NCBI GenBank assembly: GCA_022769665.1
Contig: JALEIR010000014.1
Coordinates: 48,599-112,598, forward strand
Reading direction: 5' to 3'
DNA: 64,000 nt
Source: Lachnospiraceae bacterium
GTDB lineage: Bacteria; Bacillota; Clostridia; Lachnospirales; Lachnospiraceae
Below, in pieces: positions 1 through 7,897 of this stretch. The position numbers were made by a program, and so were the translations under genes. The number at the start of each line of letters is the position of its first letter. Position 1 is the first letter of the stretch. The notes under the pieces were generated by a model. The model made no database searches. It saw only the letters and a list, made by a program, of their open reading frames with translations, and was not told where the DNA came from.

Positions 1-2
1 CT

Positions 3-680
3 TCTGTGAACAAGATTTCGATTAGTGACTATGATGAGCATCTTTTCAGTGCAACAAGATGTTTTCATACCAGCGGAATTACGCTGGCGCTGAGTCCACA
101 GGTGCGGGAGACTGCAATCGAGATGATAAAGCGCTTTAAGGAGCAGGGGACGATTATTTCCTTTGATGTGAACTTCCGCGGGAATCTTTGGACAGGCGCT
201 GAAGCAAAGGAATGTATTGAAGGAATTTTGCCTTATGTAGATATTTTTTTCTGCTCCGAGGATACGGCACGTCTGACCTTCTTAAAGGAAGGAGACGCCA
301 AGTCTATTATGAAAAGTTTTGCTGAAGAATATCCTATTTCAATCGTGGCTTCCACGCAGCGTATCGTGCACAGTCCCAAGCGCCATACCTTTGGCTCCAT
401 CATCTACAGTGCAAAGGAAGATAAATTTTACGAGGAGGCGCCTTATGCCGATATCGAGGTGGTAGACAGAATCGGAAGCGGAGACGCTTACATTTCGGGA
501 GTCCTTTACGGATTGTTGGCACATGAAGGGGATTATCAGAGGGCATTGGAATACGGAAATGCGGTCAGTGCTCTGAAAAATACCATCCCCGGCGATTTGC
601 TCAGCACCGACCTAAAAGAAATCGAGGGAATCATTAAAGAGCATAAATCCACAGGACGAATTGCGGAGATGGATCGCTAA
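3..680 (+). CDS. PfkB-family sugar kinase, probably 2-keto-3-deoxygluconate kinase (5' end outside window)
   Basis: C-terminal two thirds of a ribokinase/PfkB-fold kinase; the reading frame is open to the left edge. Numbered from the first in-window GTG (position 6), the second PfkB signature is DRIGSGD near residues 154-160, whose last Asp is the usual catalytic base, and SFDVNFR near 52-58 is the typical strand leading to the substrate cleft. The SGITLALSP segment resembles 2-keto-3-deoxygluconate kinases, which phosphorylate KDG in hexuronate catabolism. Substrate assignment is inference because the N-terminal sugar-binding part is missing. It ends just before a palindromic repeat. No partner pathway gene lies to the right. 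Confidence 0.8.
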   Translation, partial: SVNKISISDYDEHLFSATRCFHTSGITLALSPQVRETAIEMIKRFKEQGTIISFDVNFRGNLWTGAEAKECIEGILPYVDIFFCSEDTARLTFLKEGDAKSIMKSFAEEYPISIVASTQRIVHSPKRHTFGSIIYSAKEDKFYEEAPYADIEVVDRIGSGDAYISGVLYGLLAHEGDYQRALEYGNAVSALKNTIPGDLLSTDLKEIEGIIKEHKSTGRIAEMDR

Positions 681-681
681 A

Positions 682-728
682 ACGAGAGAGCCAATGGGGA
701 CAGGTTTACTGTCCCCATTGACTCTCGT
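682..728. repeat. REP-like palindrome (GGGGACAG hairpin)
   Basis: Imperfect palindrome directly after the sugar-kinase stop: outer arms ACGAGAG/CTCTCGT and inner arms CAATGGGGACAG/CTGTCCCCATTG around a five-base loop. It has no U-tract, so it is not a typical intrinsic terminator. Related blocks (GAGAGTCAA, CCTGTCCCC, TTGACT) recur near 63.4 and 63.84 kb, which suggests a dispersed REP-like element. Confidence 0.6.
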
Positions 729-794
729 ACTGATCAATTACCCAGTCAATACCGGCTAAATCCGCTTCACTGTTGCAATACAGGCATTTACAAC

Positions 795-1126
795 CATTCT
801 TTAAAGAAAGCGAAAGCGGACGGAGACAAGGGCGCGAATGCGAGAGCAGCGGTCAGGCTTCTCGAAAAGTATCGAAATGAAGGAGACCTTCTTAGCGGAG
901 TAGAATTGAAAGAAGAAGGCATTCTCAAAATTACGCACAGGTAAAACTCCCGGAAGATCTACCGGAGGATAAGTCGGACAACCGGATACTAAAGGTATGC
1001 AAAGGTCTGCAGGAAGCTCTTATGACAGATGCAGAGCACGCACCGTTGGTTATCATTCAGGGGATGGCGGGAACGGCCAAAACATTTTATTCGCTGGCAG
1101 TGGGTCTTGATAAGGTGTATAACAAC
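795..1126 (+). pseudogene. Decayed PIN/PhoH-family ATPase remnant
   Basis: Conceptual translation across two frames gives pieces typical of a PIN-PhoH (YlaK-type) protein. The first frame has a segment with ANARAAVRLLEKYRNEGDLL, ending near 944 at a frameshift. The next frame has VKLPEDLPEDKSDNRILKVC and then a P-loop-like IIQGMAGTAKTFYSLAVGL. The linker between the PIN part and the P-loop is too short, so an internal deletion is likely. No start codon, RBS or C-terminal half is visible. The spoVT promoter lies just downstream, so decay here does not break a neighbour. Confidence 0.65.
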
Positions 1127-1169
1127 CTGTCCAGGCATACGGCAATACAAAAAGAGCCTGAGGTTCTGC

Positions 1170-1198
1170 GAATATAATTACCAATTTTCCACATACTA
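1170..1198 (+). promoter_or_regulatory. Sigma-G-type promoter of spoVT
   Basis: -35 GAATA (1170-1174), 17-bp spacer, -10 CATACTA (1192-1198). This matches the forespore sigma-G pattern GNATR-N17/18-CATNNTA. B. subtilis spoVT is a known sigma-G gene, so element and gene agree. Confidence 0.7.
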
Positions 1199-1269
1199 AC
1201 TCCATATCCAATGATTTGGTATCTATAAATCGAAATCATGCAGAAAAAAACGGAGGAAACATAAGGAAA

Positions 1270-1815
1270 ATGAAAGCAACAGGAATTGTGAGAAGAATAG
1301 ATGAACTTGGGCGGATTGTCATCCCCAAGGAAATCCGCCGGACACTGCATATAAGGGAATCTGACCCTCTGGAAATATATACGGATAGAGAAGGGCAGAT
1401 TATCCTAAAAAAGTATTCTCCCATCGGTGAAATGGCTACCTTTGCCAGACAGTATGCGGAAAGCCTTGCCCAGGTATCGGGGCATGCGGCGCTGATTGCT
1501 GACAGAGATCAGTTTATTGCCGCTGCGGGAGGATATAAACAGCTTGTAAATAAGGCGGTAGGTAGGCAACTGGATGAAAAGGTGCATAATCGGGAGAGCC
1601 TGATGGCATCCAGAGGAGACAGAAATTTTGTCAGTGTGTGTGATGAGGGCTCGGATGAGTACCAGCATGAAGCCATTGTACCTATTCTCTGTGAAGGAGA
1701 TATTATCGGAAGTGTGGTGCTTTTGGAGAATGACAACAAGAGCCGTATGGGAGAGGTGGAACAAAAATTGCTCCAGTCCGCCGCCACATTTCTGGGTAGA
1801 CAGATGGAGCAATAA
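1270..1815 (+). CDS. spoVT: Stage V sporulation protein T, AbrB-type regulator
   Basis: 181-residue SpoVT, a forespore transcription factor that modulates sigma-G-dependent genes and spore-coat/cortex maturation. Residues 1-50 are an AbrB swapped-hairpin DNA-binding domain (MKATGIVRRIDELG, IVIPKEIRRTL, then a KKYSP linker). The rest is the GAF-like sensory domain ending ATFLGRQMEQ, very like B. subtilis SpoVT (178 aa). I chose ATG 1270 because GGAGG lies 13 nt upstream and homologues start MKATGIV; an in-frame ATG at 1216 would add an unrelated leader. Its stop is two bases from the convergent pncB stop, with no terminator between them. Confidence 0.95.
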   Translation: MKATGIVRRIDELGRIVIPKEIRRTLHIRESDPLEIYTDREGQIILKKYSPIGEMATFARQYAESLAQVSGHAALIADRDQFIAAAGGYKQLVNKAVGRQLDEKVHNRESLMASRGDRNFVSVCDEGSDEYQHEAIVPILCEGDIIGSVVLLENDNKSRMGEVEQKLLQSAATFLGRQMEQ

Positions 1816-1817
1816 TA

Positions 1818-3272
1818 TTATTTTTCACTCGTTTTTTGCAACAGTTCGATTTTTATGTCGTAAAGACGCTGTGAAAGGTCTACATGTACTTCCTGAGGAT
1901 TTACGAGACGCTTTGATTCATCCCAGAGGGTGTCCAGTTCTATTTGACAGTATGCCCGGATATCCATGACTTTTGGAGAGTTGTAGCAGCATTCTCCATT
2001 TTTGAAAATTTGTTCCAGAATGGGGCGGAGGGTATAGCTTCCGCCTTTCAGCTTTGTCTTTTTCCAGGGCTCCTGAGGATCAAAGAGCAGCAAATCATCC
2101 TGTTCCCTATATTGCTCATCTGCCAGACATATCAGGTCTGCTTTGATTTTACCGCTTTCTTTATCGTATATACGGTATATTTTTTTGTCTCCGGGATTTG
2201 TAATCTTTTCTGTGTTTTCGGAGAGCTTAATTTTGGGAATAAACTTTCCGTTGGGGCCCATAACGGCAGCCAGTTTATATACACCGCCGAAAGAGGGATT
2301 GTCTTTGGAGGTAATCAGATTTGTGCCCACACCCCAGGAAGTAATGGCAGCACCCTGAGCCTTTAGGCTGTCAATCAGATATTCATCCAAATCATTGGAG
2401 GCAGAGATGACAGCATCGGGGAAGCCTGCATTGTCCAGCATTTGGCGTGCTTTCTTGGACAGGTATGCCAAATCGCCGCTGTCCAACCGGATTCCGTAGA
2501 AGGCGAGAGGAATACCTGCTTCGCGCATCTCGGTAAAGACACGAATCGCGTTGGGAACCCCTGATTTTAAAGTGTCATAGGTATCTACAAGAAGGATACA
2601 AGCGGAAGGATACATGTCTGCATAGGTTTTAAAAGCAGTGTATTCATCAGGGAAGCTCATTATCCAGCTGTGGGCATGTGTTCCCTTGACCGGTACGCCA
2701 AACAACTGTCCGCACAGGACATTACTGGTGCCGATGCAACCGCCTATTACTGCAGCTCGGGCTCCGTAGGTTCCCGCATCGGGTCCCTGAGCCCGGCGCA
2801 GACCGAATTCCATGATACCGTCACCCCTTGCGGCATAACATACTCTCGCTGCCTTTGTGGCAATCAGGCTTTGGTGGTTGATAATATTTAGGATTGCCGT
2901 TTCCACCAACTGGGCTTCCATAATCGGAGCCACTACCTTTATCACAGGTTCCCTCGGGAACATAACGGTGCCTTCGGGGATAGCATATATATCTCCGGAG
3001 AACCGGAAGCTGCTCAGATAATCCAGAAAATCGGAGGAAAAAATGCCAAGAGAGGAGAGATAATCAATGTCCTCTTTGGCAAAGTGCAGCTCCTTGATGT
3101 ATTGAATAACCTGTTCCAATCCGGCGGAGACGGCGTAACCGCCGCCGCAGGGATTACTGCGGTAAAAGGCGTCAAAGATAACAGTTTCGTTTCGATCTTT
3201 GTTTTTAAAGTAGCCCTGCATCATGGTGAGTTCATATAAATCTGTCATTAGTGTCAGGTTTTGCCTGCCCAT
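1818..3272 (-). CDS. pncB: Nicotinate phosphoribosyltransferase
   Basis: 484 residues, full length for the clostridial/Bacillus form. It converts nicotinate, PRPP and ATP to nicotinate mononucleotide in NAD salvage. Visible family motifs are [17 protein letters not shown] at the N-terminus, [10 protein letters not shown] (about 156-165) and GTHAHSW (about 197-203), which holds conserved phosphoribosyl-site residues. The start lies 32 bp after the stop of the upstream diguanylate cyclase on the same strand and no separate promoter is evident, so the two are probably cotranscribed. It converges on spoVT. Confidence 0.95.
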   Translation of the reverse strand: MGRQNLTLMTDLYELTMMQGYFKNKDRNETVIFDAFYRSNPCGGGYAVSAGLEQVIQYIKELHFAKEDIDYLSSLGIFSSDFLDYLSSFRFSGDIYAIPEGTVMFPREPVIKVVAPIMEAQLVETAILNIINHQSLIATKAARVCYAARGDGIMEFGLRRAQGPDAGTYGARAAVIGGCIGTSNVLCGQLFGVPVKGTHAHSWIMSFPDEYTAFKTYADMYPSACILLVDTYDTLKSGVPNAIRVFTEMREAGIPLAFYGIRLDSGDLAYLSKKARQMLDNAGFPDAVISASNDLDEYLIDSLKAQGAAITSWGVGTNLITSKDNPSFGGVYKLAAVMGPNGKFIPKIKLSENTEKITNPGDKKIYRIYDKESGKIKADLICLADEQYREQDDLLLFDPQEPWKKTKLKGGSYTLRPILEQIFKNGECCYNSPKVMDIRAYCQIELDTLWDESKRLVNPQEVHVDLSQRLYDIKIELLQKTSEK

Positions 3273-3304
3273 TTTGACTCTCGCTTTCCGGTATAAACAC
3301 CATT

Positions 3305-4582
3305 TTATTGAATAATACGATTTCTACCCGTAGTTTTTCCTTCGTACAGCTTTTCATCCGCACTTCGTAGCAGGGTAGTGACATCTTCGGTGTTTCCGTG
3401 GGTTAGCCCAAAGGTCATGGTAACCTTCACTTTATGCTCATCGTATTCACTTTCCATCGAGCGGATATCGTCCATAATGGATTCCAGAATCCGGAGAGAT
3501 TCCTCTTCGTTTTTGCCCTCGAAAATCAGTAAAAATTCTTCACCGCCCCATCTGGCGGCAGTTCCGTTGCCGTGCATATGCGAGCGAAGCTTGTAGGCAA
3601 CATTTTTTAGAACCAAATCACCGCATTCATGGCCGTATGTGTCATTTACTTTTTTAAAGAAATCAATATCACCGATAGCAATACAGAAGTCCTTGCCATT
3701 GTCTGCAGAGCTGCGGACAACTTCCCGAAGTTTTTTATCGCCGGAACGTCGATTGGCCAGGGAAGTCAGTGCATCTTGTTCAACCAATGTATGCAGGGAG
3801 TGCTGCATGTTCAGAGCGGAGTGAGCAATTTCACCCAACTCATCACTGCGGCCAAGCACTGAGGAAGGAAGGCTGGCACTCAGATTCCCGGCGGATACTT
3901 CTTTCAAAAAACCGTGAATCTGCATCAGAGAGGATACAAATCTTCTGGTGTACAGAAAGGTAAAGGCGGAGACAAACACAATGATGATTATATCAACCAA
4001 AACAAGAGGTTGAACAGCTTTTCGGACAGCGGCATCTACCTCGTCGGTCGGTCTGCCGGCAAAAATCATGCCGATGATGGTTCCGTCACTGTTAAACAGA
4101 GGAGTATAATATGAAAAATAGCTGGAATTATATATGATGGCCTTGGGATAAAAATGTGGTTGCCCGGTTTGAAGAACATTTTCGATGACCACAGAAGGAG
4201 CGCCGGAACCTACAATCCGGCCGCCGCTGTTACCTGTGAGAGTGGTCAGAACTCTGGTGTCCTGATAAAAGAGGGTAAAATCGAAGCCGGTTTCCTCTTT
4301 CAGGCGGTCAATCAGGCAGTAATCATTGGTGAGATTGTGTTCGCCTTTGTAGAGCTGATACGCATTATCGCCAACCAATTTATAATCTCCGGGATAAAGC
4401 GTATCGAGCATGACGGAGAGACTGCTTGTCACATTAGAAAGTTCTGTCTCAACTTCGGTGTACATACACTGTGTAAACCAGTGTGTACCCAACAGCATAA
4501 TGAGAATTCCAAAAAGTAAAAGAGGCAAGATGTTGATGGCTTGCAGAGCATATGCTATTTTTCCTTTACCACCTGTTTTCAT
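3305..4582 (-). CDS. Membrane diguanylate cyclase (Cache-like sensor, HAMP, GGDEF)
   Basis: Predicted c-di-GMP synthase of 425 residues. Order: TM helix about 9-33, extracytoplasmic sensor of single-Cache type about 35-188 (ending YYTPLFNSDG..IIGMIFAGRP), second TM about 192-210, HAMP about 212-265, then GGDEF with active motif GGEEF near 346-350 and DALTSLANRR at its entry. No RxxD inhibitory site stands five residues before GGEEF. I chose ATG 4582 over in-frame codons at 4597 and 4618 because the promoter -10 ends at 4625, so 4618 would be about at the transcript start, while AAAGGCG lies just upstream of 4582. Probably cotranscribed with pncB. Confidence 0.85.
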   Translation of the reverse strand: MKTGGKGKIAYALQAINILPLLLFGILIMLLGTHWFTQCMYTEVETELSNVTSSLSVMLDTLYPGDYKLVGDNAYQLYKGEHNLTNDYCLIDRLKEETGFDFTLFYQDTRVLTTLTGNSGGRIVGSGAPSVVIENVLQTGQPHFYPKAIIYNSSYFSYYTPLFNSDGTIIGMIFAGRPTDEVDAAVRKAVQPLVLVDIIIIVFVSAFTFLYTRRFVSSLMQIHGFLKEVSAGNLSASLPSSVLGRSDELGEIAHSALNMQHSLHTLVEQDALTSLANRRSGDKKLREVVRSSADNGKDFCIAIGDIDFFKKVNDTYGHECGDLVLKNVAYKLRSHMHGNGTAARWGGEEFLLIFEGKNEEESLRILESIMDDIRSMESEYDEHKVKVTMTFGLTHGNTEDVTTLLRSADEKLYEGKTTGRNRIIQ

Positions 4583-4624
4583 GAATTCGCCTTTCATCTG
4601 AAATTGTATATGTGACATAAGTTT

Positions 4625-4653
4625 AGTATAATCATTCCTTGCGCAGAAAGCAA
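4625..4653 (-). promoter_or_regulatory. Sigma-A-type promoter, leftward, for the GGDEF-pncB unit
   Basis: On the minus strand: TTGCTT (4653-4648), 17-bp spacer, TATACT (4630-4625). The -10 is good and the -35 weak. It lies back-to-back with the rightward promoter of the other GGDEF gene, seven bases away. Confidence 0.5.
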
Positions 4654-4659
4654 CAGTCC

Positions 4660-4688
4660 TTTACTTTTTGTAGTACTTTTGATATGAT
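4660..4688 (+). promoter_or_regulatory. Sigma-A-type promoter, rightward, for the GGDEF-acyltransferase unit
   Basis: TTTACT (4660-4665), 17-bp spacer, TATGAT (4683-4688). It lies 39 bp before the chosen TTG start and diverges from the promoter at 4625-4653. Confidence 0.5.
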
Positions 4689-4726
4689 ATTACTTAAGAG
4701 TAGTGTATATTTGGAGGCGTGTTAAA

Positions 4727-6505
4727 TTGGGGATTGAAAATATAGAAGCAGCATATCCGTCAGGCAGATTTGACAGATCTTTATTGATTATCAGCGGAAA
4801 TCAGCAGATGTATGAGTTTATGGGGGAATACAGCTATTTACCTTTATATAAGATGGTTCAGGAAAAGGACGTGCACAGATTACAGGCTGCAGTCTCTTTT
4901 TGTGATGTGTCGGAATCTGCTCTTGCGGAAGAATGTATTCACATTATAAATAAAGACGGTGGATACGATACGTATGTGGTTAATATCCGAAAAGGCCAGG
5001 ACTTCGAAGGATATTTCCTGGAGCTTCAAAATGTATCTGCCAATATCAAACAATTGGAACAGACAGACAAACGTCTTGATATCGTCAGGGATTACCTTTC
5101 TTTATCCGGAGGAATATTGTTTTCCTATTCTCCTGAAGATGAGCATTTTTGCCTGTTTTGGCAGAATTACGAGCAAAGAGTGAACCTGGAGGATTGCCGG
5201 TTTGACGAATGGGAAAGAAAAATAATCCGCGAGGGACAGGTCGACGAAAAGGATGAAGTGCTTTTTGAAACTTTCTGCAATTCCGTGCGGACTACCGAAT
5301 ACGAGCAGACATATACCTTTCGGGGAAGTTTTCTGACCTGGGGAAAGAATATGGATACTTACCGTGTTAAGCTTGTATCACGGACATATGACGGTAAGAA
5401 GTTGGTAATCGGAGTCTGGACAGTCATCAATGAACAGAGCGGAAACGTGGTGGAAGACTATGTGGAAGGAATTTATCTGGACTCCATGACGAAAGTGATG
5501 AATAAGAAGGGCATAACCACATATGCGGAAGCAGCTGTGGATTCCGGAGAGCAGATAGCTGTGGTTATGTTGGATATTGATAACTTTAAAAGTGTAAATG
5601 ATACCTATGGACATTTGTTCGGCGATACGGTAATCGCAACTGTGGCTGATGTGATAAAAAAGGTAGTTGGAGAGCATGGTGTTGTAGGACGTGTGGGCGG
5701 TGATGAATTTTTGGTTATTCTGGATGATTACGGGGATGAACTGGGTCTGCGAAATTATCTGAGAAGTATCAAGGTGAACGTAAATACTCTTTTCCTGGAA
5801 AAGGTAGGGGAAAACAGATTGTCCTGTTCCATCGGAGTGTCACAGTGTCCGATAAATTCAGACAAATTTAAAGAGCTGTATATGATTGCAGACAGAGCCC
5901 TTTATCTTGCCAAGGAAAAGGGAAAGAATTGCTATATTATTTACAAAGAGAAGCTGCACGGCAGGTTCCGTATGACAGAGGAAAATGCGGATTTAAAAGA
6001 AATCCGTGAGGCATTTTATGCCGAGAAGGATTTGTTTAGACTGAATAAGTGTCTTTCTGATATGGTGTTTAAGGGAAAGGATGCCATGCCTGAAGTGTTG
6101 GAACAGATGGCACGTGTTTTGGCAATACAAAGAATCATCGTTATTTGGGGACAGGAGAAGAGAGAAGTGATTTGTTCCTATCCGCTGTCTTTAATCTGGA
6201 TGGAGTGTACAGAAGTTTTCTTTGAGTGTGAAGAGTACAAAAAGCTTTTCAACGATGATATGCTGGTGCTTACCAATGTGCATACATTGGAATACAGCAT
6301 GCCTAAGGAGTATGATGTGTTTTATCAGAACGGCGTCAACAGTATCATGCAGCATTATCTTCGAAACGAGGACGGTGATATTTGCGGATTTGTGTCTGCG
6401 GAAGGCGATCAAATCAGAAGATTTCCTAAACTTGCAGTACAAATTTTTGAGAATATGTGCAGAATCATCAACGGCGTGCTGCTGAGGGAGGACCGTGACA
6501 GGTGA
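4727..6505 (+). CDS. Cytoplasmic GGDEF protein with PAS-like N-terminus and C-terminal extension
   Basis: 592 residues, no signal peptide or TM helix. The N-terminal 250 residues look like two PAS-like segments (weak similarity). The GGDEF domain spans about 250-405: DSMTKVMNKKG, LDIDNFKSVNDTYGHLFGD and active motif GGDEF near 324-328, without an upstream RxxD site. The last 170 residues may be a GAF-like sensor. I start at TTG 4727 because GGAGG (4713-4717) sits nine bases before it; the GTG at 4703 would place the RBS inside the gene. Its stop overlaps the next start (GTGA), so the acyltransferase is translationally coupled, suggesting nucleotide signalling tied to envelope modification. 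Confidence 0.85.
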   Translation: MGIENIEAAYPSGRFDRSLLIISGNQQMYEFMGEYSYLPLYKMVQEKDVHRLQAAVSFCDVSESALAEECIHIINKDGGYDTYVVNIRKGQDFEGYFLELQNVSANIKQLEQTDKRLDIVRDYLSLSGGILFSYSPEDEHFCLFWQNYEQRVNLEDCRFDEWERKIIREGQVDEKDEVLFETFCNSVRTTEYEQTYTFRGSFLTWGKNMDTYRVKLVSRTYDGKKLVIGVWTVINEQSGNVVEDYVEGIYLDSMTKVMNKKGITTYAEAAVDSGEQIAVVMLDIDNFKSVNDTYGHLFGDTVIATVADVIKKVVGEHGVVGRVGGDEFLVILDDYGDELGLRNYLRSIKVNVNTLFLEKVGENRLSCSIGVSQCPINSDKFKELYMIADRALYLAKEKGKNCYIIYKEKLHGRFRMTEENADLKEIREAFYAEKDLFRLNKCLSDMVFKGKDAMPEVLEQMARVLAIQRIIVIWGQEKREVICSYPLSLIWMECTEVFFECEEYKKLFNDDMLVLTNVHTLEYSMPKEYDVFYQNGVNSIMQHYLRNEDGDICGFVSAEGDQIRRFPKLAVQIFENMCRIINGVLLREDRDR

Positions 6506-7614
6506 AGGAAGGAATCACCAGACAGCAGTCCTCTGCGATACAGGGAACAGCTATATTATTGATGCTGTGGCATCATTTCTTTTCGGATATACAAGCTTAC
6601 GGAAATCAGTTGTATTTCGCATGGGGCGAGATGGTATGGAGAGCAGCCTGGTTTGGTAAAATATGTGTTGCACTTTTTGCGTTTGTAAGCGGCTACGGCA
6701 TGTTCCATGTGTTGATGCGAAGCAGGGAAGACAGTTTTTTCCCGAGACTTCTGCAAGATTATGGAGCTGTTTTACGACAGCTTTTCTCTTTATATCTGAA
6801 GTACTGGCTGGTATTTCTGCTGTTGCCGGGAGCAGAGCTTCTGGCGGGAGTCAGAACTTTTGACATGGAGGAATTTATCGGTAATTTTCTGGGAATCTCG
6901 AGCACTTATCAACAAACCTGGTGGTATATGTGGCAATATGTGAAAATGCTTATGCTGTTACCGTTTTTGGAGCTTCTCTTTTTTACTTTCCCTCAACAGA
7001 AAGAAAAAAAGAAAAAAGTGCTTTTTTTCATAATATTGTCAACGGTTGCCATATTGCTTGCGGTAACGGGTTTGGTATTGTACCCTCCGCTGTGGGAGTG
7101 GATGCTGACTGTGGCAAGGAACCTGAGAATCTCCTATTTTATGCCTTTTTGCATTGGATTTCTGATGGCACGTTTCAGCCTTTATCAACGATTGGCAGAA
7201 AGGCTGGAGAAGCTTGGAAAACCGTGGAATATCGGCATTTCGGTTGTCGCTCTTTGCTCAGTGGTTGCTGTGAGAGTGGCATTGTCTGACTCTGCCGCTT
7301 ATGCGGAGACAGATTTCCTTCTGGTTCCCATATTTGTGTATGCGTTATTGACATTATTCCTATTCCTGCCTTATGTGGAAAGGATATTGATATGGTTTGG
7401 AAAACAATCCACCTACATGTGGCTGACTCATGTCTATATATGTGCATATCTGGGGACATGGTTGGCGGAACATGTTCGTTTTGGATTGCTGTTCTATCTG
7501 ATTTTGCTTGCGCTGTCGGCAGCAGCGGCAGCTTTGCTTAATTTGCTGACAAGAAAGCTCTTGACAATTAAAAATAGGCAGAGATATAATGACGAAAAGA
7601 GAAAAATGCGGTGA
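6502..7614 (+). CDS. Acyltransferase-3 family integral membrane protein
   Basis: 370 residues, about ten hydrophobic helices, basic C-terminal tail. The N-terminal IQGTAILLMLWHHFF, followed by a short loop and a second helix with FAFVSGYGMF, is the acyltransferase-3 (OafA/WecH-type) signature with the catalytic His in helix 1. These enzymes O-acylate cell-wall polymers, exopolysaccharides or lipids at the membrane; the acceptor cannot be told from sequence. The GTG start overlaps the upstream GGDEF stop, so both are made from one mRNA. The ileS T-box leader begins immediately after its stop. Confidence 0.8.
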   Translation: MKEGITRQQSSAIQGTAILLMLWHHFFSDIQAYGNQLYFAWGEMVWRAAWFGKICVALFAFVSGYGMFHVLMRSREDSFFPRLLQDYGAVLRQLFSLYLKYWLVFLLLPGAELLAGVRTFDMEEFIGNFLGISSTYQQTWWYMWQYVKMLMLLPFLELLFFTFPQQKEKKKKVLFFIILSTVAILLAVTGLVLYPPLWEWMLTVARNLRISYFMPFCIGFLMARFSLYQRLAERLEKLGKPWNIGISVVALCSVVAVRVALSDSAAYAETDFLLVPIFVYALLTLFLFLPYVERILIWFGKQSTYMWLTHVYICAYLGTWLAEHVRFGLLFYLILLALSAAAAALLNLLTRKLLTIKNRQRYNDEKRKMR

Positions 7615-7619
7615 CGAAG

Positions 7620-7873
7620 AGAGTAGTTGTCTCAGGAAAGTTTCAGCGAGCCGGTGAGGGTGCAAGACCGGTACCAGTAGCGTGACAACGAAAATCACTT
7701 CCGAGCAGTCAGGACAAAAGGAAAGGCTTGGCCCGGTACCGGTAGCCCTGAACGGTATTCCCCCGTTACGGGAAAGCATATAATTCCGCAAAGGCGCGGA
7801 ACGTATGATTGTAACAGGTGGTGAAACGCAGGTAATAACAGACCTCGTCCTATTACGGGACGGGGTCTTTTTT
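7620..7873 (+). promoter_or_regulatory. T-box riboswitch (isoleucine) before ileS
   Basis: Leader with T-box parts in order: a long stem-I region with a specifier-loop-like GAAAATCAC, whose ATC (7694-7696) is an isoleucine codon; a T-box sequence AGGTGGTGAAACGC (about 7816-7829) that would pair with the uncharged tRNA acceptor end; and an intrinsic terminator with 11-bp stem AGACCTCGTCC/GGACGGGGTCT and T-run ending near 7873. Uncharged tRNA-Ile should stabilise the antiterminator and let ileS be transcribed. Specifier codon and target gene agree. Confidence 0.88.
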
Positions 7874-7897
7874 ATATTTTAAGAAAGGAAGGAAAGT

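Noticed and set aside
1236..1812. Long frames opposite spoVT
   Set aside because: Antisense shadows of a clearly conserved gene, without RBS or family resemblance.
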